Source of the DNA: Nemertoderma westbladi
Taxonomy: Eukaryota; Xenacoelomorpha; Nemertodermatida; Nemertodermatidae
Reading direction: 5' to 3'
Assembly: GCA_032718475.1 (NCBI GenBank)
Contig: JAUCBJ010003208.1
Coordinates: 1 to 62,680, forward strand
DNA: 62,680 nucleotides
The position numbers were made by a program, and so were the translations under genes. Positions within the stretch are counted from its first letter, which is position 1; each line of letters opens with the position of its first letter. Below the pieces are notes generated by a model that made no database searches, was not told the DNA's origin, and was given only the letters and a program-made list of their open reading frames with translations. Shown piece by piece: positions 12,222-20,639 of the stretch.

Positions 12222-13369
12222 TAAGTTTATATATATTACTTGAGTTTATATATATTACTTGAGTTTATATATATTACTTGAGTTTATATATATTACTTGA
12301 GTTTATATATATTACTTGAGTTTATATATATTACTTGAGTTTATATATATTACTTGAGTTTATACATATTACTTGAGTTTATATATATTACTTGAGTTAT
12401 ATATATTACTTAAGTTTATATATATTACTTGAGTTTATACATATTACTTGAGTTTATACATATTTCTTGAGTTTATATATATTACTTGAGTTTATATATA
12501 TTACTTGAGTTTATATATATTACTTGAGTTTATATATATATTACTTGAGTTTATATATATTACTTGAGTTTATATATATTACTTGAGTTTATACATATTA
12601 CTTGAGTTTATATATATTACTTGAGTTTATATATATTACTTGAGTTTATATATATTACTTGAGTTTATATATATTACTTGAGTTTATATATATTACTTGA
12701 GTTTATATATATTACTTGAGTTTATATATATTACTTGAGTGTATATATATATTACTTGAGTTTATATATATTACTTGAGTTTATACATATTACTTGAGTT
12801 TATACATATATATATTACTTGAGTTTATATATATTACTTGAGTTTATATATATTACTTGAGTTGTATATATTACTTGAGTTTATATATATATATATTACT
12901 TGAGTTTATATATATTACTTGAGTTTATATATATTACTTGAGTTTGTATATATTACTTGAGTTTATATATATTACTTGAGTTTATATATATATTACTTGA
13001 GTTTATATATATTACTTGAGTTTATATATATTACTTGAGTTTATATATATTACTTGAGTTGTATATATTACTTGAGTTTATATATATATATTACTTGAGT
13101 TTATATATATTACTTGAGTTGTATATATTACTTGAGTTTATATATATATATTACTTGAGTTTATATATATTACTTGAGTTTATATATATTACTTGAGTTT
13201 ATATATATTACTTGAGTTTATATATATATTACTTGAGTTTATATATATTACTTGAGTTTATATATATATTACTTGAGTTTATATATATTACTTGAGTTTA
13301 TATATATTACTTGAGTTTATATATATTACTTGAGTTTGTATATATTACTTGAGTTTATATATATTACTC
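12222..13369. repeat. Minisatellite C (19-bp AT-rich unit)
   Basis: About 60 units of GAGTTTATATATATTACTT. Variation is mostly in the length of the TA run (TATATATATA, GTATATA, TACATATA). In the direction of gene transcription each unit reads AAGTAATATATATAAACTC. Confidence 0.95.
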
Positions 13370-13852
13370 AGGGGTTTCAATTATATATGGAACGTTAACT
13401 ATAACTACAATTGTACTAGTTTAAGAACGTGGCATCGCGCCCGGATTGTACTGTACTGTATACTCTACTCTATACTCTATATATATATATAGTATACTCT
13501 ATCTATAATCTAGTTCTAGTATACTGACAGTATATATACTCAGCTAAGGCCTAAGGGAATGGAATTACTCTGTATATAAAAATTATATTTTTGGAAATTA
13601 AATATAATTTTAAATGATATAAATTTTTATTAAAAAAATACATAAACCAGCGGTAATTCAAGAACTTGGTAAGAACACAGTTCATTATATTAGAATCGTC
13701 TGAAACTCTAATGCCTCGCACTGCTAGACTTAAAGTAAATAGTTATATTATTCCGAAGGCACGTAGACGCGGTGGGTATATAATAGAATAGATATAGGTA
13801 ACTCACGGCTTCAACGTGTTCAGGTTAATACGCGATACTAAATAGCACTTAC

Positions 13853-13991
13853 TTCATAAGGCAGACCTCTCCTAGGAACCCGACATCCGTTTACAGGAAG
13901 AAGTCGTACAGAACATTGTTTCGTGTCGGGAACGCCCATCATAGAATCACACGGATTCTTTAGAGAGACAGCAGTTCTCACAATATTAGAA
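13853..13991 (-). CDS. KMT2E: KMT2E-like gene, exon 2 of those seen
   Basis: A strong acceptor (TTCTCTTTTACAG, ending 13992) and a consensus donor (GAA|GTAAGT at 13853/13852) bound 139 bases that are open only in the frame that fits both neighbours. The exon ends ...RRGLPYE and joins exactly in frame to DHNYG, giving GLPYE-DHNYG. Vertebrate KMT2E has GLPYADHNYG at this place. That continuity across a 5.26-kb intron is the main evidence that both exons are real. The rest of the exon (SNIVRTAV, then PCDSMMGVPDTKQ) has no match I recognise. It starts with one base that completes an asparagine codon with the preceding exon. Confidence 0.85.
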
Positions 13992-14455
13992 CTGTAAAAG
14001 AGAATATATATATATTACATTTACATCAAGTATGAATAAACGACGTCTTGTATGAATGTAATGTCAATATGTTACATGCATACCGGTAGGCCTACCGCAT
14101 CTATATTGTATATATACAGACGTATGATATGGTGATATTTAGAGAATAGGTGTTCTTTTAATGGAGCTAAATTTTTTCTGTACTGTACGCCAATACACAC
14201 ACGCCTATCCACCCTGGATCAATATTCCTTAAAGTGTTTGATGTTAAACACAATGCACCCGCACTGTGTACCGGTAATGCAATTTCAGTAGGCCTGCCGA
14301 CCGGTACTCGCATTTGCTTCTTAATTCAAGCTTATATAAATTGTAAATCTACAAAGATTTGGTTATAATATTGCTTTCTAAGCACTAGACTGTTATATAA
14401 TACTATTACCGGTAATTAAATCGATAATAGATGACAGTACCGCATTGGTACTCAC
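13992..14455 (-). other. KMT2E-like intron 1
   Basis: Short AT-rich intron, GTGAGT (14455) to TTTTACAG (13992). Nothing else seen in it. Confidence 0.7.
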
Positions 14456-14535
14456 TTAAGACTCCTAGAAGAACTGCTGATGTTATCCGAATTGCGAGAA
14501 GAATTTTGGAACTCGGAGTACTGGGAAGGATGCAT
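14456..14535 (-). CDS. KMT2E: KMT2E-like gene, first coding exon
   Basis: The putative start ATG at 14535 begins MHPSQYSEFQNSSRN and continues serine-rich to the donor AA|GTGAGT at 14456/14455. The exon leaves two bases (AA), which with the single T of the next exon gives Asn and keeps the frame all the way into the PHD finger. The frame is also open upstream of the ATG (to beyond 14640) but without another convincing ATG, so this ATG is the best start I can see. A non-coding upstream exon or an acceptor further 5' cannot be excluded. The composition matches the serine-rich N-terminus of KMT2E; there is no residue-level match. Confidence 0.68.
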
Positions 14536-14879
14536 CGTCAATTCATATTGTAGTGGAATATATAACGATAGTTTTCGTCTTATAGTTCGATAATTAATAA
14601 TGTAGATAGAAGACTTTAAAATAATTAAACACAGCGAATTAAATGACAATTTGAAACGGAAACACCATTAACCTCATAATTAATTAAATGTCTTATAGAT
14701 TTGTATACGGTAACTGTCTGAATGTAGGCCTACTAAGTAAATGAATATATATATACACATATGTCATATATTATAGGCTACGGTATTCAAATAATTTAAT
14801 CAGGGTGCACTTCGTGTCCCTGCTAAAATAAATTTCTAACTACTAACTAACGGTTGAACATATAGGAACATGTTGTTTC
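14536..14879. other. Likely 5' flank of the KMT2E-like gene
   Basis: AT-rich, no ORF. It should contain the promoter or 5' UTR of the minus-strand gene, but no specific element is identifiable. Confidence 0.35.
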
Positions 14880-15275
14880 GGGGCCGTCCAAGTATGACGT
14901 CTGCACTTTTCCCCAAAATGTTGACGCCCTCCCTCCCCTAAATCAGATGTCATCAGATAGGAGTTGACCCCCCCCCCCCCCCCCCCCCCCTCTCCTAAAT
15001 CAGATTAAAAAAAATTTCGCGTCCTAATCACTGAAACATGGTGACTGGTAACTGAAACAGAAGGTCGTGCTACGGGCCTTCGGGGACTTCTAACAATTAA
15101 AATAGGCAAGCTATTTACTCTTCTGCTATATGGCATATCTCTTCTAGCACCTATAAATGAACATGCTGACGTCAGATTTTGGCTGACCCCCTCCGCTCCC
15201 CTCATCAGCACGTCATCAGATTTTCCCAACCCCCCTCCCCTCCCTAAAGTGCTGACGTCATACTTGGACGGCCCC
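14880..15275. mobile_element. MITE with GGGGCCGTCCAAGTATGACG termini and internal poly-C
   Basis: The left end GGGGCCGTCCAAGTATGACG (then TCTGCACTTT) is repeated in reverse complement at 15247-15275. Flanks share TTC, a possible 3-bp target duplication. The interior has a run of about 22 C at 14970 and repeated GATGTCATCAGAT/CGTCATCAGAT motifs. No coding capacity. Confidence 0.7.
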
Positions 15276-15592
15276 TTCTCTGTTAAAATTAATTTTAATT
15301 GCTTGATATTGGACTGTCAAAAATATACTTCGTTCATCCCAAGATTATATTTAAGAGACCGGATCATGCTGAGCTGAACATGGTTGTTTAAAATGCGTTC
15401 CTACTGTCCTATTACTTGATTTAATTATCTGATTATATATAGATTATAGACCTTATATTGAAACATCCCACCCCACGCATACAGTATTTAAACATTAAAA
15501 TGAGAGCATAGCGAGCAAGGAAATTTTCCATAAATGTTAACATTAATACAATACAGTACAGCAGTAAGTAGGTCAACAACTGACCTACCCTA

Positions 15593-16160
15593 CATTCACA
15601 CTACAGCACTATGTTTGTAATTGTTTTAATATGTATCAGTGTATAGGCAGATAGGCCTAGGCTGCTAGAAGTAAAGTAAAAGTAAATTTTCTTCGGCCAC
15701 TAGGCCAGGGATTACGCACAAAGTCTGACGACTTATTTCCAGTGCGGCCCCCCCAGAACTTTACTCCCCAGAGGAAACTCCAGTACTCATTTAGCTACCA
15801 CTTAAGGATGCAAGGTAGAGATGCGCCCTGGCTGCCTGGCTGGTCCCTTTAAAGCGTTCGAGCCGAAACGAAAACTGCCCTGGCCCAAGTGAGGATCGAA
15901 ACCACGACCTACGGGAGATGTGAATTCAATGCAACCACTACACCAAGGTGGAACCTAGAGCTGTAGAGGGATTAAATAAATGTATTAAATACAATTATAC
16001 ATTTGTTGTCGGTCTGTTGGACATTCACACTGCCACACTATGTTTGTAATTGTTTTAATATGTATAGGGCTAGACTGCTAGAGGGACTAAATAATGTATT
16101 AAACAATTATACATTTGTTGTCGGTCTGTCGGACATTCAGACTGCCACACTATCTTTGCA
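15593..16160. repeat. 112-bp repeat, three copies, first interrupted by a SINE
   Basis: Copies start at 15593, 16022 and 16134 with CATTCACACTRCCACACTATG. Copies 2 and 3 are 112 bp apart. Copy 1 is split at CTGCTAGA by the SINE at about 15672-15960, and its remainder (GGGATTAAATAAATGTATTA) resumes after it. The last copy is incomplete. Confidence 0.7.
15672..15960 (-). mobile_element. tRNA-derived SINE (minus strand)
   Basis: Read in reverse complement, the head has an A box (TTGGTGTAGTGG) and a B box (GGTTTCGATCCTC) with tRNA-like spacing. A body of about 200 bp follows, then an AAAATTTACTTTTACTTTAC tail. The insertion point is known from the neighbouring empty copies of the 112-bp repeat. 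Confidence 0.75.
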
Positions 16161-17015
16161 GTGTCAGGCAGCAGGGTAAAATGAATATTGATTGATACAT
16201 TTCCTTCTAATGTTCATTTTACCCCACCACTGCAGTGATTCGTGATGCGGTGTAAAGTGAAAGTGAACATTTTGGGTACCGGTACCGGTAATTAAAAAAA
16301 AACATATGCTATGCTGCTGGCATCCTACCCTCCATTGATAGGCCTAATCAATTATTATATTTGTTTAGTAAAAGGTCAAAGGTTATTAGCTAACTGCATA
16401 TTCTGATATTGGCTATAGGTTTTCAACAATTATCTTGCAATAAACTTTCCCATAGCTTCAATTTTAATTGGTTGGTTCACTTTAACCCCAGCACCCAGCA
16501 TAGTTCACATTGCCCGAAAGGTGGGGTAAAGTCAGAAAGTGGACCATCAGACAGTCAGAATCACATTACAAAGACGGCTGGCAAACAATTATAAACTCAA
16601 CAAGAAATGTCAGTTGTTTGATTTAACTGGGAAGGGGAATAGCAGACATTCTGACATTAGGCCTATTACTGTATTATCAATGAAATATCAACTTATAACA
16701 AATCAAGTACAGAAGTAAAAATTTAAATTACATAGGCCTACATATGTATAATATGTATGTACCAGTATTTGGGTGTATTTGATGTACCGCGTACCGGCTA
16801 CGGTACTTCTACTGCTTTCAGAAATAGCCTAAGAAGACAGTAATAATCTAAAATCAGGTACCGGTACCTCAAATGGGATAGTTTCATATTCAATAATATT
16901 TGCTGATATATTTTGAATAATAGCAATACCGGTCAGCCACAGCCGGTGGCCGGTAGCACTTAATATTATTCATTATTATTAACAGTAAAACAGGTAATTT
17001 AGGATACATGACCCC
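16160..17015. other. Intergenic, no gene seen
   Basis: AT-rich with scattered TACCGGTA and TAGGCCTA palindromic words that are frequent in this genome. The only ORFs are under 65 codons and have no features. Confidence 0.4.
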
Positions 17016-17606
17016 ACGTAATCACGATCGAATGTAACATAGTTATTTCGTATCGAACGTAACTGCAATTATGTTACATTGGATCCTATAACTATGTTAC
17101 ATTCGATCTACAAATTACTAAGCTCGAATGTAACATTGCCATTTACAAATTTAAAGGAGCAGGTTACAGACAGACAGACAGACAGAGGCGTGTTGGGGGA
17201 ACCAAAAAAATAAACGAAAGTTAACAGATGTTACAAGATTATGCAGGTTACTTTTATTTAAAGGCTGAAAGGAGCAGGTTATAGAGGCGTGTTGGGGGAA
17301 CCAAAACAATAAACGAAAGTTAATACATGTTACAAGATTGCAGGTCACTTAATTGTGTCTTCTGGTCTTGGGTCTTTGTTTTGTAGGCCAGGCCTACTCA
17401 CTAACACCAAACTGTTTCTTCCTGTAAATAAACGAAGCATTTCATCTGTTAACTCCTGAAATCAAAACACAACTGAAATAAATGTATGTTACATTCGAGC
17501 TTAGTAATCTGTAGATCGAATGTAATATAGTTATAGGATCCAATGTAACATAATTGACTTTACGTTCGATTCGTAAAAACTATGTTACATTCGATCCTGA
17601 TTACGT
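17016..17606. mobile_element. Fold-back/MITE with about 120-bp terminal inverted repeats
   Basis: The segment 17016-17137 (ACGTAATCACGATCGAATGT ... CTCGAATGTAACAT) is matched in reverse complement by 17484-17606 at high similarity. Each arm has internal copies of GATCGAATGTAACATAGTT and a shared GGATCC. The interior carries two direct copies of GGAGCAGGTTAYAG...GAGGCGTGTTGGGGGAACCA and AATAAACGAAAGTTAA. This interior matches the 68-bp tandem array at 19877-20628. No coding capacity. Confidence 0.8.
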
Positions 17607-17644
17607 TCGGTCTGTCACCCGGAAATTTAAAGTCTCCTAAAGTA

Positions 17645-18300
17645 ACTAAAATAAATAAAAATCCGGTCCTACGAATTACCCAAAAAAAACACAAAATTAC
17701 CCAAAAATACACAAAAAAATACAAAAAAAAACAAAAAAATTTACCCAAAAAAACACAATATTACCCAAAAAACTTACCTAAAAAGACAAAAATAATTTAT
17801 ATCCTATAGGGTTGGAAAAATACTGAAATAAGACTGTAACCTGTGTTCTTTGGTTATCGTTTATTGTTTTGGTTAGAATAGCCTGCTACTGTAACCTGCT
17901 CCTTTCTATTAATTAAGAAATCTGATTTTGTATGCTGTCTGGCAGTCTGGGTGGGTAGGCTTACCAGTAAACCAGTGGCAGTAGGTGGTAGGTCATTAAA
18001 GGAATCTTCAAATGAACAAAATGTAATATTTTGAAAAAAGTGAAAATTGAAAACTGAAAAGTGAAACTCTTCATACAATTAACCTAAATCTTATTGTAGA
18101 TACATCTGTACATTGTTTATGAAAAAATTGTCTTGGGTAGTTTTTTTTGGGTAATATTGTGTTTTTTGTGTATTTTTATGTTTTTTTTGTGTAATTTTTT
18201 GTATTTTTTTGTGTTTTTTTGTGTATTTTTGTGTTTTTTTGGGTAATATTATTGTGTTTTTTTGGGTAATTCGTAGGACCCATAAAAATCAACTAAAATA
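17645..18300. repeat. Inverted repeat of A-rich/T-rich arms
   Basis: The left arm, 17645-17800, contains GGTCCTACGAATTACCCAAA and repeats of ACCCAAAAAAACACAA. It is matched in reverse complement by 18130-18300. The loop of about 330 bp contains one copy of the CGTTTATTGTTTTGGTTAGA...CTGTAACCTGCTCCTTTC motif. Confidence 0.7.
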
Positions 18301-18341
18301 AATATAAACCAAGATATTGTATAATTTAGGAAAACTGTGAT

Positions 18342-18446
18342 ATCCCTATAGGGAAATAAAAACTTCCCTATAGGGAAATAAAAACTTCCCTATAGGCTGA
18401 TAGGGAAATTGAAACTTCCCTATAGGGAAATAAATAAGTTTCCCTA
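18342..18446. repeat. Short tandem palindromes (TTCCCTATAGGGAA)
   Basis: Four palindromes CCCTATAGGG or close variants, spaced by AAATAAAAACTT. Confidence 0.7.
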
Positions 18447-18449
18447 TTG

Positions 18450-19071
18450 CTGTATTTGGCGAATATCCCAGACTGTTCTGCACCAGGCAAATATCAGAAT
18501 ATGTACACCGGGTATGCTCGGCTGATTGCTGCTCCGGCGCCGGGACAATTTCTGCAGCAACGACAGCGGCATATTTCGACGCCCTGACGCCTACAGGCCT
18601 ACGATGGCTAAAACGTCGGTCCTTATCTGATCTGATCTGACGGTATCTGACACTTGTTCCCCTTAGCGTTGTGGTTTATACTATTAGTTTGTACTTATAT
18701 GAACAAAATTATGAAACGAGTCCCCTACCTTAGGTAGGCCTACAATATGTTTCGAGTTTTATAATGCAAATAAAACCAAAACGGTGATTCAGGATAAAAC
18801 ACGGACGTAGGCTTAACAGTATTTGGAATCAGTGTTTGTAAATGCGGCCATGTGTTGTTTCACCGGATTCCACTCCCCAGACTGCCAGATTAGGCTACCT
18901 GTAATCTAAATCAACCAATGCATTTTATCAAATCTTGTCATAATTAGACTGCTAGAAACAGGGTGTAGCGGCCCACTGACATATGGAACTGATATATGGA
19001 GATCTTCGTAAAGAGAAGGATTAGCCACATTCTCATATTTGTGTTCCATATGCTGATATGGATATAAGTAT
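18450..19071. other. Intergenic, no gene seen
   Basis: Nothing recognisable beyond short repeats such as TCTGATCTGATCTGAC near 18627. Confidence 0.35.
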
Positions 19072-19216
19072 ATGGGTAAGATAGAGGTCTTCCTTAAACA
19101 ACAGTTCCTTTCCGATATGTATGTCTGCACTGAGACCCATTTAGGGAACCATCTCTCTCTAACCCACTGTCTTGGACCGAACTCCCAACTGTTCAGGTGG
19201 TCTCAGTTGACTGAAA

Positions 19217-19618
19217 TTGTTGCTGTTGTCAAGCGGGGCGACAAGGATCAGATCTGCACTCCTAAATAAGGCACCAGAGTTTGTCGACTTAGTGATTGCA
19301 CTCGACAACGGAGCGGTGAAGCGCCATTGCCTACTGGCATTTATTTCCAACCAGCTGCGATTGCATGTGTCCAAGTCTTTTGGTCAGTCAGACTACCTTT
19401 TGGCTGCGCAGGTGTATCGGAAGCTCGCATACTCTACATTGTGGGATTTAATAATACTTCCATCGGAGCGGAAGATGAGGTCGCTGAAACAATCTATAAC
19501 CAGTGACTTGGTTGTTAAAACTGCTCTGAACAAGTCCAAGTTTAAGGAAGTGATTATTATCATTGATGAAGTGAAGGTAGTTCCTCGATTACTCTACCAA
19601 GGTCACGGTATATTATAA
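19217..19618 (+). pseudogene. Possible DNA-transposon transposase fragment
   Basis: A 133-codon open stretch. The part LPSERKMRSLKQSI ... KEVIIIIDEVKVVPRLLYQG resembles the region around the first acidic residue of THAP/P- or Kolobok-type transposases, where a short 'LPS' segment is followed by a hydrophobic strand ending in D-E. The N-terminal third does not look similar. There is no downstream continuation after the stop at 19616-19618, so at most this is a broken piece. The family assignment is a guess from pattern only. Confidence 0.35.
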
Positions 19619-19699
19619 ATTGCAGTAATACACTTTTTACAGGTTACTTAGTAAAAGTGTATAAATAAACTCGTTATTTCGTTTTAGATCACTGGTATA

Positions 19700-19785
19700 G
19701 ATCAGACAGGTCCTACTAAAAACCGCAATTTACCGCAACTAACCACAATTTACCGCAACTAACCGCAATTTACCGCAACTACAGT
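19700..19785. repeat. Short tandem repeat (ACCGCAATTTACCGCAACTA)
   Basis: Three to four imperfect 20-bp copies. Confidence 0.8.
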
Positions 19786-19876
19786 AATTGCCATTTTTAA
19801 GTGTATTCGTAGTCATTCATATTAGTATAGTCATGACTACTGTCTATGTAGTGTTACGGATAGCGGCACCACTAAT

Positions 19877-20628
19877 CGTTTATTGTTTTGGTTAGAAAAT
19901 CCCGCCTCTGTAACCTGATCCTTTCCCTGATTTGGTAAAGTGACCGTTTATTGTTTTGGTTAGAAAGGCCCGCCTCTGTAACCTGCTCCTTTCCTTCATT
20001 TTGTAAAGTGACTGTTTATTGTTTTGGTTAGAAAATCCCGCCTCTGTAACCTGCCCCTTTCCCTCAATTAGTTAAATGATCGTTTATTGTTTTGGTTAGA
20101 AAATCCCGCCTCTGTAACCTGCTCATTTCCCTCAATTAGTTAAGTGATCGTTTATTTGTTTTGGTTAGAAAATCCCGCCTCTGTAACATGCTCCTTTCCC
20201 TCAATTAGTTAAGTGATCGTTTATTGTTTTGGTTAGAAAATCCCGCCTCTGAAACCTGCTCCTTTCCCTCAATTAGTTAAGTGATCGTTTATTGTTTTGG
20301 TTAAAAATTCCCGCCTCTGTAACCTGCTCCTTTCCCTCAATTAGTTAATTGATCGTTTATTGTTTTGGTTAGAAAAGACCATCTATGTAACCTGCTCCTT
20401 TCCTTGATTTGGTAAAGTGATTGTTTATTGTTTTGGTTAGAAAATCCCGCCTCTGTAACCTGCTCCTTTCCCTGATTTGGTAATGTGACCGTTTATTGTT
20501 TTGGTTAGAAAAGCTAGCCTCTGTAACCTGCTCCTTTCCTTCATTTGGTAAAGTGACTGTTTATTATTGTTTTGGTTGGAAAATCCGGCCTTAACCTGCT
20601 CCTTTCCATCAATTGGTAATTGTTTTTG
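19877..20628. repeat. Tandem array, 68-bp unit, about 11 copies
   Basis: The unit runs GTTTATTGTTTTGGTTAGAA, AATCCCGCCTCTGTAACCTG, CTCCTTTCCCTCAATTAGTT, AAGTGATC. Units at 20041 and 20109 are exactly 68 bp apart. Single or inverted copies of the same core lie at 17155-17340, 17850-17915, 27505-27575 and 51745-51785. The array is therefore an amplified part of a dispersed element. Confidence 0.92.
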
Positions 20629-20639
20629 GCTATAAAATG

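Larger units (their letters stand above)
8594..13852 (-). other. KMT2E-like intron dominated by minisatellites
   Basis: A 5,259-bp intron from GTAAGT (13852) to CCCTACAG (8594). Around four fifths is tandem repeat: arrays at 8651-9320, 9317-11545 and 12222-13369. The spacer 11546-12221 and the stretch 13370-13852 show no coding signal. Confidence 0.85.

Noticed and set aside
14457-14649. Full upstream extension of the first KMT2E-like exon (SFNSLCLIILKSS...)
   Set aside because: The frame is open but hydrophobic and AT-driven, starts at a TTG rather than an ATG, and gives no similarity. I used the ATG at 14535 instead.
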